64,000 nucleotides of DNA from Chamaecyparis obtusa (lineage: Eukaryota; Streptophyta; Pinopsida; Cupressales; Cupressaceae). Both the position numbers and the translations under genes were made by a program. The stretch is taken from the NCBI GenBank assembly GCA_027943335.1, contig BSBK01007739.1:186001-250000 (forward strand), written 5' to 3'. Of the stretch, positions 22,542-39,413 are shown in pieces (positions within the stretch are counted from its first letter, which is position 1; each line of letters begins with the position of its first letter). The notes beneath the pieces are model-generated. The model was not told the DNA's origin. It made no database searches and saw nothing but the letters and a program-made list of their open reading frames with translations.

Positions 22542-24068
22542 GTGTCATGGAAACATTTGACAAATAACTACCCAAGCTCTACAACTTCCCGCCCAAGCTC
22601 TGTTTTCAAACTGCAAGCTCCCATGCCCGCATCCCCTGGGGGAGAATCTCCCTCCCTGGCAAGCCCCCCTTCTCGACCCCATGCTGGTCCCATGATTACC
22701 TCTGCCATTGACTCATTGAAAGATTCAACAAAGGGAATCCTTAAGGTGTCCTCTTCTGCCGATGCCCCTTCAGCCCCCCCAAAATCCAGCAGGAAAGGTG
22801 CTCTTGTTGGTGAAGCCTAGAAATCTCTGGATGCTACCCTGGTGGATTTCATTCAGACTGAGGAATGCGCCAAAATTTCACTCTTGAATTATGTGGTGAA
22901 TAGGACTATGGGGGATTTTCAGTTGGCACTGGTGGGTCGATTCTTCAACTTTCTACCTACCATTGAAATGGTCAGGAAATGGGTGTCTACCCAATTGAAG
23001 ATTAAGGGATTTGTCCTTATCTCTGCTATGTCGAGTGGGTTGTTCCTGTTCAAGTTCGCTACTTTGGAGGACCTGGCCTTTGTATTGTTAGGGTTGTGGG
23101 TCTATGGAAATCACTTCCTTGCCCTGGCAAAATGGAAATCTAGGTTCAACCTGACGACTGAGCTGACTAGAATGGCCCCAGTTTGGGTTCGGCTCCTTGG
23201 TCTTCCACTTGAATATTGGGATGAACAAGTTTTTGGATGGATAGGAGACTCCTTTGGCACATTTATCATGATAGACAAGGTAACCCACTCTAAATCCAAG
23301 CTGGTGTTCACTAGATTCTGCGTGAATGTCACCCTGAATAAAACCCTCCCCAACTTTGTTATTTTGAAATCCAAACTAGGTAGATGAACTCAAGCACTGG
23401 TGTATGAAAATACCACTCTCTATTGCCAAAAATGTGATACCAGAGGTCATTCTAGTGATACTTGCAAAGCCTCTCTGCTGGGAACCAAAAAAGGGAATAA
23501 GGATAAGCGAACCGCTGAGGAACCACCCTCGGCAAAAGGAGAGGAGAAAGAGAAGTCCAGCCCACTCTTGGTGGCTGAAGCGCTGGAAAACCCAAAGGGG
23601 GAAAACTCAGAGATGGAAGAAGGTGAGATAGTCTCCCCCCTAGAGAACAAAGTGGTACACCCTAAACTCGAAGCTCCAAATCCCCGGCCAATGGAGGAGC
23701 CAAAACCGCTACCAATGGAGGATCCATTGGAGAACCCCTCGGTGGCCACCCCAGAGATGAGTGAGATTAGCCATACTATGGTGGACCAGCCTGCCATTAT
23801 GGTTTCTCTTGAGCTAAACTCCCCTAAATTTGATACAAAACCTCCTTCATAGTTGGATGAAAAGAACTACCCTCCCTCTCCCAACTCTCTGGGTGCTGAT
23901 TGTTGTGTGGAGGAAGATGACGGGAAATGGAAAATGAAAAAAAGAAAACCAAGCCCAAGAAAGCTGATGTGGGGATGGAGACACCCAGAGGAAGGCCATT
24001 AGATCGCACCAAGAGATCAAGATGGACTACAAGGGATGTTGTAGCAGGTAGGGAGAAAAGTTGACAAT
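22542..24068 (+). pseudogene. LINE-type ORF1 (DUF4283 plus CCHC knuckle), decayed
   Basis: One frame stays recognisable from 22542 to about 24002 with stops TAG (22818), TGA (23385) and TAG (23850). It encodes a Pro/Ser-rich N-terminus, a DUF4283-like domain (about 22842-23380, with VWVRLLGLPLEYWDE), then a knuckle C-x2-C-x4-H-x4-C (CQKC DTRG H SSDT C, near 23420-23465). A long acidic, Pro-rich tail and a Lys-rich end follow. This is the usual architecture of plant L1 ORF1, an RNA-binding chaperone. The expected ORF2 is absent because a later retroposon lies directly downstream. Confidence 0.7.
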
Positions 24069-24084
24069 AACATAAAATGAAATC
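24069..24084. repeat. Target-site duplication of a retroposon, left copy
   Basis: AACATAAAATGAAATC recurs exactly at 25939-25954. A 16-bp duplication adjoining a short A-run is typical of LINE-machinery insertion by target-primed reverse transcription. Confidence 0.8.
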
Positions 24085-25938
24085 ATCGTGAACCCAAGAA
24101 CTGTAAGATATTGAAGGAAGAGAAGGAGGTTTGGGAAAATTTGCAAAAAGGAGGGCTTACTCCTTTCATGGTTTTGATGAAGGGGTTACCAAGAGTTTTG
24201 TTGACAACTAGAAGGATGACACTATTAGTATTGGGGAGATGGATGTCAAGATTACCGAGGATCTCATTATTGAGGTTTGAGGCCTTAGCTTGAATGGGAT
24301 GAAATTTTATAGGGACAAGAAGGTCTCCTACAATGCTATTCACCATTTCCCTAAGGACAAAGAGGAAGCTAATAATCTGGTCAAGGATACTAGGGGTTTC
24401 TATGATGTCTTGATCTTCAAGGATATCTTGTCCAAGGTGATGGTAGCTATTATGGAATACATAACAATTGATGGGAGGTATAAACGGGCCCATTATTATC
24501 ACTTTGTCCTTCTCTATCACTTTAGGTATAATTTTAGGGTTTCTTTTCCCTATTATCTTCTTAATTACTTCTCTTCGATAAAGCATTCTTGAGCATAAAA
24601 GAAAAGAGAATAAGCTGATTCTGCATGAAGGGCTTATCCTGCTCATTATTGAGCACGTTAAGAAGATTTCAGCTCTCAGCCCTTCTCCTCCCCATTTTTT
24701 GAGTGGAGGTTTTTCCATTAGTGTGGTAAAAAGTAGGGAGGAAGTGGTTAAGGAGGGCTCATATTCTAAAAAAATGAAATTTGAAAAGAAAAGTGGCATG
24801 GAGACTGAGTCAAAGGGGGCTAGTTTTGGGGGTTTTTCATATTTTAAAGGGAATTCTCTGTCACAAACTAAGAATGAGAGCAAAGACTCCCGGTCTACTA
24901 CTGGGAGTGATATGAAAGCAGAGGGAATTACAAACATTGAGATTGTTTTGGATATGGGTGATCAGAATGATCCTAGGGGTCAGAAGGTCCCTATCCTAGT
25001 GGACTATGCCAGCTCAGTGGACCATGATGTCCACATTTCTCTGAATAATGAAGCAACCACTGAGGAGATGTTTGGTAAAAATTAAAATGATGTCAGAGGT
25101 AAGGAGACCCCTCTAGACAAGGATATTCCATCCTCTTCCAAAACTATCCCTTTCCTAAAGGCTGTTGATTTGCAGGAGAGGAATGTTCAGCTCCTCAAAG
25201 AAGATTTGGAGGACAAAATTTACCCTCCTTTTGGGGTTTTTGAAATAGCCAAAGTGATGTCCATGTATTCCTTCTGACTTGTTAAATGGTTTTTTCATGA
25301 GTTCAAAACCTCGAGTCTCAACCTCAGGTAGCTCTCCACTAAAGTGAATAATATTCAAGATAGGTTGTATTCTGGATTTTACGGGATGATCAAAACTAGT
25401 GAAAACATGGCTCATGCAAATATGGGCTTGCTACAGGATAAGGTTGACATGATGGAGGCCACTCTCAAGAAGATCCTGATGGATACTATGGTTGACTACA
25501 TAAATAACATCAAACAAGAGTTAAATGATGGGTCCCCTATTAAAATTGATGATAATAATGATGATGAGGATCTATATGGCCTTGGAAAGCGCACCAAATT
25601 GTCAAAGAAGAAGAAGATCCAAGAGAGAATTTTGGATCTCTCAGACCTCAATGCAGCCATCACTAAAATGTCCAAGGCAAAAAAATATACAGAGGCAACT
25701 TTGTTGGAGTATGCCTAGTTCTTTTGTTTTCTATTTTATGTTTTTTCTGTCTTTGTCGGTGGGTGTTGGTTTTTCTTTACTGGTTTTAGGCTAGTTTTTT
25801 GTTGTTGGTTCGGGTCTGTAGGTAAGCTGGTTGTTTGTGCCCTATCTCTTTTTGGTGGTTTTAATGGTGTATCTTTTGTAACTATCTTGTAAGGGGTTTC
25901 GGGCCCCCATTTAAAACTTGTTTTTACTACTATTCAAA
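24085..25938 (+). mobile_element. Retroposon insertion of 1.85 kb with no reverse transcriptase
   Basis: It is bounded by the 16-bp duplication and ends in ATTCAAAAA. The last 220 bases are GT-rich with a TTTCGGGCCCCC segment, resembling a LINE 3' UTR. The body encodes remnants of one unfamiliar protein rather than RT or endonuclease. It is therefore a non-autonomous LINE or a retroposed cellular or element transcript mobilised in trans. Confidence 0.7.
24090..25718 (+). pseudogene. Unidentified protein remnant inside the retroposon
   Basis: In changing frames the plus strand encodes a conserved-looking module (about 24140-24590) with ISIGEMDVKITEDLI, then GMKFYRDKKVSYNAIHHFP, a GRYKRAHYYHFVLL segment and a LILHEGL segment. 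A Lys/Ser-rich linker follows (24699-25085), then a C-terminal coiled-coil-like region rich in Leu, Asp and Lys ending ATLLEYA (25344-25718). Several stops interrupt it, including TAG, TGA and TAA. I do not recognise a named domain. Its layout recalls the extra, non-enzymatic ORFs of plant retrotransposons, but that is inference. Confidence 0.45.
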
Positions 25939-25954
25939 AACATAAAATGAAATC
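25939..25954. repeat. Target-site duplication of a retroposon, right copy
   Basis: Exact repeat of 24069-24084, immediately after the A-rich 3' end of the insertion. Confidence 0.8.
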
Positions 25955-26299
25955 TATACAGTTAATATTGAAAACAACAAGCTTTGTTTTCATAATAAAT
26001 TCAAAAATTTCTTTCTTTTACATTACATAGATACTAAAAGAATAATCCTTTCAAGTTCTCTTAAGGTAAAAATAATATTTCTTAAAATATTTAAACCCTC
26101 AAGTGACTTTTTTTTTAATATTAAGAGGTAACATAAATCATAAACATAAACACAATCTGAAACCAAACCAATATACCTTTTTTTTCTTTTATAAAATATA
26201 AATATTCTCCAATAATCAACATAATTTTGTTTGAACATAATTCTACCATAAATCCCTTCTTCTTATAAAAATAAAACCAACCCTTAACCAAAATTTTAT

Positions 26300-26300
<1 letters not shown>
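25955..26300. other. AT-rich sequence, nothing recognised
   Basis: No ORF with coding character. It may be the outermost, most eroded part of the left palindrome arm. Confidence 0.35.
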
Positions 26301-30700
<4,400 letters not shown>

Positions 30701-31753
30701 GTATTGTTCTTCTATCTTGAAGATGTGTATTTATATTTTGAGAGATTAACATAATGTAAATGAAGAATCTTTATTTTCATGTCTATTTTATTCTATTCTT
30801 TGGAATAATGAAGTTAATCTTCCATTGTAGAATGATTCCAATGTTGATAAGAAAGACATGTAATAGTTCATAAAAAGTAAAGTTTCTTTTTGTATGAAAA
30901 GCTTATAATCTCTTCAATGTTTGATTGTAAATTTTCAAGATCAATACACTCAATCTCTTCTTTGAAAAAAACTTCAATTTCAATAGGATCAATACTTAAC
31001 TTTGAAACCAATATTGCAACCTCAAATTCCTTTAAAAAAATGAAACATGATAACAATGGTTAATTGAGCAAGTTAAGACTCTAATAAAAAAATTCACCTA
31101 TTACTAATAATCAATTCATAACCTTCTTAGTATAATGCATTAGTAGGGGATAAATACATGCAATTGACTTCTTCAATAACAAAACAAAGAGAACAATATA
31201 TTGGAAGAAATAATCTAACAATAACAATGATACTTCCCAGAATTTTTAGAGAGAAAAATTGCTCTCTAGAAAATGTATGGGAAGGGAAAGAATTTGCTTT
31301 TACCACAGAGAATATTCTCTTCCCAAGATACTTTTCCTAATTAGAGTTAGTATACTAACCCGTAATATAATCCTTCTATTAGAAAAGAAAAGCTAACTCC
31401 TAAAAATTAATAAAGGAATTTAAAACATGACTTACTTTTGAGTTAGATTGTATGTGGGTCCCACTCATATATTTCCTTCCCTTAAATGGGCACAGGAAAT
31501 GATGAAAAAGGAAGGCTCATTCAACATATACTATAACTTAAAAACTATTAAAAAGGGGAAAACCTCGATGCAAGTTGGAGAGGGAACCCTTTTATTTAAT
31601 CACCACCTTCTTGACATTATGCTTGGGCTCCACTTTTAAACCTGCGCCATCTATCCTTTCCTCTCCCCAATGCACCTTGCTTTCTTGTCAAGGCATGTAC
31701 TTGCTGTTGACTTGTCATTCATCTCCTTCCTTACCATGCGTAAGTCTATGCAA
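30701..31753. other. AT-rich sequence, nothing recognised
   Basis: No credible gene and no internal repeat. Open frames of about 60 codons at 30868-31056 and 31158-31340 have composition expected by chance. Confidence 0.45.
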
Positions 31754-31920
31754 ATAAGAGTGTTTATCCCTCCAAGTAAGTGGTCTGGGGTCATGTTAAG
31801 CACCTTGATCGGGTCTTTGCATGTATTTGGATTTTCCCCCCGTTCTGCTTCCTTCTGCACCCATTTTCCACTTCCTATCTGCATTTCCTGGCATTCTAGG
31901 CTGGGGTCTTGAGGTTTTTG

Positions 31921-32033
31921 ACATCAAGGTAAAAGTCAACCTTGAGGGTCAAAGTCGACCTCGACTCTAACCTAGGTCAGGGTCGACCTCGACTCTGACC
32001 TAGGGAAGATTTGACCTCATCCTTGACCTCCAG
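31921..32033 (+). promoter_or_regulatory. U3 repeat block with W-box-like cores
   Basis: Imperfect tandem repeats of a GACCTCGACTCTGACCTAGG unit lie about 200 bases upstream of the TATA box. TTGACC or its complement GGTCAA occurs several times; TTGAC(C/T) is the WRKY W-box core. The homologous block in the 3' LTR is at 38101-38211. Confidence 0.6.
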
Positions 32034-32232
32034 TTCAAATTTCAAATTTTTTTGATTTCTAGGTATTAGTTTTCAAAAAAATTCTTTTCCCACCTCTGGG
32101 TCAGCCATTTCGGGTTTTGCATTGGTAAATCCTTAAATTACATTTAATATGGGTCCATTTCTAGGGGTTAAAGTTAATTGGGATTTAATTCCCCAATGTC
32201 AGCCTTCTCTATAGGTTTGTGCCCTAGTTCAC

Positions 32233-32240
32233 TATAAAAG
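32233..32240 (+). promoter_or_regulatory. TATA box in the 5' LTR of the gag-only element
   Basis: TATAAAAG within CACTATAAAAGGAGG, a strong core promoter sequence conserved at 38411-38418 in the 3' LTR. Confidence 0.7.
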
Positions 32241-33228
32241 GAGGTCTTCCCCTCTCATTTTCTCATCCATTATTCACATCTCATCTTCAAGAAATTTCAT
32301 GAGCAAGCTCTCAAGTGCAAGCAAGTGAATTCAAGCATTCAAGAAAGCCTTCAAGCATTCATCCATCAAGGAGATCCATTGTTAGCCATTGAAGGATTCA
32401 ATCTCTTTGGAGCCCCCTTGAAGATCCATCCTTCTACATTCATCCAAGCCTCCTCATATGCAAAGATCTATTCAAGATTGGTGTTGAAGATCAAATGTCA
32501 TTGATTTGAGACATCCTACATTCATTCTACATCCATTTGATCATCCCTACTTGTGGATTTGAGGATTTGAATCCTCTGCAAGGACTTCAACATAAGCAAG
32601 GTGAATTGTTTCATTTGCTTTGTTTATGCACTTTACAATTCAATTCAATTTCAAGGTTAATTCTTAAATTGGGGTTTGACCAAGGCAAACCCCCCATACA
32701 AACAAAAAAATCCCCTTTTTCTTGTAGGTGCAAGTGCGGAACTTCGAATCTAAGATTGGATTTGGATACCCTTTTTGACAAACTTCCAAGATCTACGAAC
32801 GAAATCAAAGTCAAACTTTAGAATAAGAATGTAGCCTTTGACCTTTTATGAGGGTCAAAGACTACCTGCTATCAGAAAGATAAAAAAAATTTGGGTTTTC
32901 TTCATCTCGACATTTCCAGTCCGAAATAGGTTGCAGAATTGCCTAAAAGTACACACAGACATAAGAAATTGGCATTTTCTAGATTTGCCCTATTTTGAGG
33001 TTAGTATTTTCTTTTCAATTATTTTAGATTTTAAACACAATTCCTTCATAAGGAAATATAAGGTTTTCTTCATTTTTCATATTCTCCATAGATTGATTTG
33101 ACTGTGCATTAACCTTTTGGTTGATCAAATTGGATCTCTCCTTTTGGAATTTGGATTTAGAAGTGGATCTCATATTTCCCCCATACATACATTCAATAGT
33201 GGTGATTCCATTTTCCCTGTATTCATTT

Positions 33229-33244
33229 TGGTGAACCCGACATA
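33229..33244 (+). promoter_or_regulatory. Primer-binding site of the gag-only element
   Basis: TGGTGAACCCGACATA starts three bases after the LTR end (CA), the same spacing as in the two Tat elements. It differs from their PBS, so a different tRNA primer is likely; I do not assign it. Confidence 0.65.
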
Positions 33245-33428
33245 CTTACTCTCCTTTCTTTTGTGGAATTGGATGCCTTATTATGTTTTGTGGTGTTAGA
33301 TTTCCTTTTATTTGTTAGTATTAGATTTCTCTTTGTGTTAAATCTTGCATACTAATTAGATTTCAAAAATACAAAAATATTCATGCTTTATGTGTTCTTA
33401 GTTTAGTTCATTTGTGTTGCATTAGTTT

Positions 33429-35094
33429 ATGAGCTTTACTACTACTAGTCCCACTTATAACATTTCAGTTAGAAGAAGCCATAGACTCATGGGTGCCTTT
33501 GATCTTGAATCTTCCTCTCCTTTCCTTAGGATCCTGGATGATAATTTGATTCTTCATGATTCTAATCCTATAATGGAGCAAAACTCTTCTCACTCATCTC
33601 ATGATGAGGATGATGCTTTAAGAGTTCCTCTTGACCAAGTCCAAAAACTTTCAACTAAACTTGATAAAATGGGTAATTGGCTTATTCAAGAGAACCATAA
33701 TCAAGATTCTATTCAAGCTATAGAGGCTCTTAAGAAAGTTCTTTGTGATAGTGATCAAGGTGTTAACCTCTTGCATGGTATTACTCACCTTGTGCATTCA
33801 AATGTTAAACCTTTAGCTCAAGAAGATCAAGATTTAGGGTTGATTCCTCCTATCACTAGTGTTGAACCTCCTTCTAATCCTTTACCTAGTATTCCTACCT
33901 ATACTCCTTCTTTGGTGACTGTGACAGTTCCCTCTGTTCCTATGAGTGTTCCTCCTGTGTCCCTTCCTACATCACAACCTTCATATCATAATGTTCCTTT
34001 TACTTATTCCAATCTGCCTCCAACTATAGTTCCTAGTGTTCCTCCAGTTGTGTCTTCTATTCCTATAGCTTCTTACACTTTACCTAGTGTGTCTAATGTT
34101 TCTATTCCTCCTATTTCATCTAATGACTCAACAATCATTAGTTTGGCTCAAACTGTGTCATCCTTACAACAACAACTTGCTTCCTTAACTCAAAACAAGT
34201 TAAGTATTCCTACATGTGACATGGGAAGTCCTTTTTTCCTTAGATATTATTCATACTCCCGTTCCTCAGCAAGTTGATATGCCTCATCTTGAGATTTATA
34301 ATGGAAAAGGAGATCTCGTTCATCATGTTAAAACATTCCAAATCCTTTGTAGTGATTATGCTCATGACCATAGGATTTTAGCCAAACTATTTGCTAGAAC
34401 CTTTCGTGACAAGGCCTTACAATGGTATTGTTCCTTGCCTCCTTATTCTATTGATTCCTTTCCAAAACTTGCTAATGCCTTTATTCAACAATTTCAAAAC
34501 AACATTGGCCCGCAAGTGTCTTTGACTAATTTGATGCATTGTAAACAAAGTGCTAAAGAAAAATTAACAGAATTTAATATTAGATTTAAGCATTTGCATG
34601 CCCAGATTTCCTATCCTATTCTTGATATTGATATTCAACGTATGTTTATTTCAAATTTGCAAAAGGATATTAGAGATAAGATTCCACTTACTGAATTTAC
34701 CTCTTTTCAAAAACTTTGTGTAGCACTTCATCATTATCAATTACAAGTGAGTCAATTTGAGAGCAACACTCCAATGGCTCCTATTCCAGTTGATAAGAGT
34801 GATGCTACTCCTAATCCAAATAAATTTCAAAAATTCAACAACTATGTCAAGATAAACAAACAAGCGAATGCAGTTACTGATCAAGTTATTGTTGCATCTC
34901 ACAATGCCACTTCTACATCCACTGCTTTTTTATTAAATCATACATTTACTCCTCTTTCTAAATCTTTACATGCTATTATGAATAGGTTGATAATTTCTAA
35001 TATGATTACTTTACCTCTTATTCAACCTCTCTTACCTACCACAATTGCATCTAAATCTTTGGATCAAAATGATTTTTGTCAATATCATCATTAG
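33429..35094 (+). pseudogene. gag: Gag of the gag-only element, one frameshift
   Basis: The capsid protein precursor is encoded in two overlapping frames, 33429-34277 and 34216-35094. The shift is at a run of six T near 34231-34236, and removing it joins them cleanly. The N-terminal 250 residues are Ser/Pro/Thr-rich. The core (from about 34276) is a retrotransposon gag domain with IYNGKGD, ALQWYCSLPP, FIQQF and NLMHCKQ segments, closely parallel to the gag of the young Tat element. A zinc knuckle begins DFCQYHH at the end and is cut by TAG (35092-35094), after which the frame continues NGHDTEKF. Confidence 0.8.
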
Positions 35095-36054
35095 AATGGT
35101 CATGATACTGAGAAGTTTTATTCTTTAAAACATAAGGTTCAAGACTTAATTGATGTTAATACCTTATCTGTTGATCATCTTGATGGTAGTGGGAAAAAAT
35201 ATGTCTCTCCTCCTAATCAAAACCTTCAAATCTATACGAATCCTTTACCTACGCATGATACTAATACCATTGCTCAGCCATCTGCTATGGAAATTGTGTC
35301 TGATTCAAAGATGGATGATCTTAATCATATTTTTAATCAAGTGGAGCATGTTGGTCAATCTATATCTCCACCTCAACCTCAACCTCAACCTCAGATTCAA
35401 CCTCAAGTTCAATCTCAACCTCGACCAAAACCTAAGCCTAAATTGAAAACTCAACCTAAACCTCGACAACAAGTTAAGAATAAAAGACCTCAATAAATTT
35501 TGATTACCTTTGATGACTCTGAGACTATTAAAGTTCCTGATGGTCCCCTTTACATTTATGCTAGGATTTCTCAAAAACCTACTCACGGTTGTCTTGTTGA
35601 TCCTACATCCTTAGTCAATGTTATAACTGAAGAAAATCTTTTTATGAAAACTTTACAATGTGATTCTTATGATACATCAGATGTGTGGATTCAAACTTGT
35701 CATGGTTTTCTTTATCCATCATTTGGTTCTATTACTTTACCGATTGAACTTTGTGGAAAAATTGTGAACACTACCTTTGTTGTTGTTCCTACTTTTGATC
35801 AATTTCAAGTTAAGCTAGGTTAGCCTTGGTTGAATGCCATGCATGTTGTTGCTTCACCTATCCATAAGTGTCTTAAATTCATTCATGATGAAGAAGTGAA
35901 GATGGTTAATCATAGTTTATATCAACCTTCTAGGCGTAGAGATTGTTCTGCTCTTGATTTCTTTTGGCCTTCATTACCTAATTCATGTCCTCCTCGACCT
36001 GATAATCTTTTTATTCATATCAAGTTTATAAACATCGTAAGAGTCTTGAATTAA
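35095..36054 (+). pseudogene. Gag C-terminus and aspartic protease, broken
   Basis: The gag frame continues through TAG 35092, TAA 35494 and TAG 35821. It encodes a Gln/Pro-rich repeat (about 35365-35470) and then a retropepsin-like domain: GCLVDPTSLVNVIT, where the family norm is D-T/S-G, and later LG-stop-PWLNAMHVVASPIHKCLKF, matching the LLGRPW segment of the young Tat protease. The catalytic Gly is replaced (DPT) and the PW segment is interrupted, so activity is unlikely. Confidence 0.7.
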
Positions 36055-36065
36055 GCATTCCTCCT

Positions 36066-36716
36066 ATGGATCTTAATCATGTTCTTTTTCCTACACCTTT
36101 TATACCTCCATTAACTATGGCTTCTAGTTCTGCTAATCAAGTTCCTTGTATCACTCTTCCTAAAGAACCTATGAAAGATCCTGTGATAGTTCCTCCTGTT
36201 GCTGATAAACCTATTGATCTTCCTAAAGAACTTGTGAAGGATCCTGTGATTGTTCCTCCTAGTTCTCAGCCTATTTCAAATAAATCAAAACGTAATTGAT
36301 CTGCCAATGAATGTCGTAAAAATATTCCTGCTCATGCTAAATCTCATAATTCTATTCTTCAAAGATCTCTACCTTCTTCGGATAAATCTATGCATGAAGT
36401 GTTAGAAGAAGTTGTTACTAATAATGATGTTAAGATGCATGATTATGATGCTTCTATTTGTATATTAGATCCTATTTTGATTAATTTAGATGAAGAGGAT
36501 ACTCTTGATGATATTGATGATGTTATTGATGAATATGAGACTATTGACATTGACATTGATTTACCTAATATTCTTTCATCACAATTAACTCTTACACTTA
36601 GTGTCAAACATTGTGATTCTCAAGAGGATTCTTGTTTGGAACTGGCTATCATTCCTACTATGTTGGATATAGTCCCTATTGCGAGTTACCCACCTTCCCT
36701 AAATGATATACAATGA
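36066..36716 (+). CDS. Acidic ORF replacing pol (unknown, one internal stop)
   Basis: An open frame at 36066-36299 and, after a TGA, at 36390-36716 in the same frame. The first part has a duplicated KEPMKDPVIVPP / KELVKDPVIVPP motif. The second has a highly acidic run (DEEDTLDDIDDVIDEYE). No enzyme motif is present. It occupies the position where RT would begin and may be a degraded linker. Start codons are not certain. Confidence 0.4.
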
Positions 36717-37884
36717 GATGGGGAGAGTAGGCGGCATGCTTGATCAGCTTGTCCTTCATGGTAGCTTTGTTGTGTGTTTGCCTGCTATACTATGCTTCTC
36801 CCATAATGTGTTTGCTAAATGTTGTTAGATTCTTTTATACGATCCTTGTTACTCAGTTGGTGCAAGGTGATAAAGCAATCAAAATTGTTGTTCAATTCCT
36901 TTATATGTATCTCTATTCTTCTATGTGTTGTTCCATGTTATGTTGTAATTGTGCTATTGTTCATAAATGTTTCCTTGTGTAATCTTCTTGGATTTGAGAC
37001 ATGGTAGCACTAATTCTTTTTGGTCTCCATGTCATGGTCCAAAAAGATTCTTCTTCGTATATCTTATGTGATCTTTCCTCCTTTGTGATCGTAATTCTAC
37101 TTTCTTTGGGGAATGATGTCAATTCATTTGCAATAATATCATATATATATATTATCTTATGATCATACTGACCCCATGGTAGGTAGATCCCTTCTATGTT
37201 CTCTGTACATTTCTATGACATTTCCCTTGATTTGTCTTCATCTAGGGGCATCTCGACATGGAAATGTAATTGGTGGAGTTGTTTATGTTTTCGTTAAAGC
37301 CATTGCTCCTGTTAAAGTGTTAGCAATGACTTTAATGTGGGGTATACACTCTGGTCACCTATTGCACACACGCACTTTTCGATATGCACATACTATTTTC
37401 AAGATACCTTTTCTCCCTTTTTGGATTAGTGACTAATCCTTAAAGCATGGGTTTATATTTTAGGATCTCTTGATCCCTTCAGTTTCAAATATACATATAT
37501 TTTTGATCCCTTAAGGTCGAAGGTGTCCTTAAGGCTGGATCTCTTTTGTTTTAGTTTTATTCTTATAGAATAGAATATTCCTTAGGGTAAATCCTTGATG
37601 GGTTGACTAGTAAGTAGCCACATTCACTAGGTGGTTCAATTCCATCTTTCCAGTTGCACTTTTTCCTTTTGTGGTTCACAATGGGACATAAGGTCTCATT
37701 GGGCAAGATAATCACACTCTTTCTTTCTCTCTCTAGAGATGTCTCTCTTATTGTGATCTGGGAGTCAATGAAGACTTGATTCCCTGGGGGCTTAAGGTTT
37801 TTCTTTGTCCCTTGAATTACGATAAGATTATCTTTTCATTCTAATCTCCTTTACCAAGAGTTTGCATCAAGTCCATACTCTTGC
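36717..37884 (+). other. 3' untranslated region of the gag-only element
   Basis: T-rich sequence without a convincing ORF; 37176-37436 is open but featureless. The stem-loop module of the Tat elements was not found here. Confidence 0.5.
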
Positions 37885-37900
37885 TAAAGTGGGGGCTTAA
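37885..37900 (+). promoter_or_regulatory. Polypurine tract of the gag-only element
   Basis: TAAAGTGGGGGCTTAA immediately precedes the TGTATCATC start of the 3' LTR. Confidence 0.7.
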
Positions 37901-39413
37901 TGTATCATCTTAAAATGGAAGCACTTCCATGATAAGAGAATTTATCCCTCCAAGTAAGTGGTTTGGGGTCATGTTAAGCACCTTGATTGGTTCTTTTCAT
38001 GTATTTGGCTTTTCCCCCCGTTCTGCTTTCTTCTGCACCCATTTTCCATTTCCTATTTGCATTTCCTGGCATTCTAGGTTGGGGTCTTGAGGTTTTTCAC
38101 CTCAAGGTCAAAGTCGACCTTGAGGGTCAAAGTAGACCTTGACTCTGACCTAGGTCAGGGTTGACCTCAACTTTGACCTAGGGCAGCGTTGACCTCTTCC
38201 TTGACCTCCAGTTCAAATTTCAAGTTTTTCTAATTTCCGGGTATCGGGTATCGAAAAAATTCTTTTCCCACCTCCGGGCCGACCATTTTGGGTTTTGGAA
38301 TGGTAAATCCTTAAATTACATTTAATATGGGTCCATTTCTAGGGGTTAAGGTTAATTAGAATTTAATTCCCCAATGTCGGCCTTCTCTAGAGGTTTGTGT
38401 CCTAGTTCACTATAAAAGGAGGCCTTCCTCTCTCATTTTCTCATCCATTATTCACATCTCATCTTCAAGGAATTTCATGAGCAAGATCTCAAGTGCAAGA
38501 AAGTGAATTCAATCATTTAATGAAGCCTTCAAGCATTCAAGTGTTCAAGCATTCATCCATCAAGGAGATCCATTGTTAGCCATTGAAGGATTCAATCTCT
38601 TTGGAGCCCCCTTGAAGATCCATCCTTCTACATTCATCCAAGCCTCCTCATATGCAAATATCTAATCAAGATTGGTGTTGAAGATCAAATGCCATTAATT
38701 TGAAACATCATGTATTCATTCTACATCCATTGGAGCATCCCTACTTGTGGATTTGAGGATTCAAATCCTCTACAAGGACTTCAACATAAGCAAGGTGAAT
38801 TGTTTCATTTTCTTTGTTTATGCACATTACAATTCAATTCAATTTCAAGGTTAATTTCTAAATTGGGGTTTGACCAAGGAAAACCCCCGATACAAACAAC
38901 AAAACCCCTTTTTTATTGCAGGTGCAGGTGTAGAACTTCAGATTTGAGATTGGATTTGGATACCCTTTTCGGTGAACTTTTGAGATCTGTGAACAAAAGA
39001 AAAGTCAACCTTTAGAATAAGAATGTAGCCTTTGACCTTTTATGAGGGTCAAAGACTACTTGCTATTAGAAAGATAAAAATTTTATGGGTTTTCTTCGTC
39101 TTGGCATTTCCAGTCCAAAATAGGTTGCGAAATTGCCCGAAAGTACACATAGACATAAGAAATTGGCATTTTCCAGATTTTCCCTATTTTGAGGTTAGTA
39201 TTTGCTTTTCAATTATTTCAGATTTTAAACATAATTCCTTCATAGGGAAATATAAGGTTTTCTTCCTTTTTCATATTCTCCATAGATTGATTCGATTGTG
39301 CATGAAACTTTTGGTTGATCAAATTGGATCTCTCCTTTTGGAATTTGGATTTAAAAGTGGATCTCATATTTCCCCCATACATACATTCAATAGTGGTGAT
39401 TCATTTTACCTCT

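Larger units (their letters stand above)
31754..33225 (+). repeat. 5' LTR of the gag-only element (left edge damaged)
   Basis: Matching to the right LTR starts at ATAAGAG (31754), which is 31 bases into the right copy, and runs to ...TATTCA. It carries the GTCAA/TTGACC repeat block (31921-32033) and a TATA box at 32233-32240. Confidence 0.75.

Noticed and set aside
24083..24937. A 284-codon open frame on the minus strand.
   Set aside because: It is antisense to a more protein-like plus-strand remnant inside the retroposon, and its composition is hydrophobic and featureless. Length alone does not support a gene.
31713..31753. TG at 31713 as the exact start of the gag-only element's left LTR.
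   Set aside because: The bases up to 31753 do not match the start of the right LTR, and no target duplication supports that boundary.
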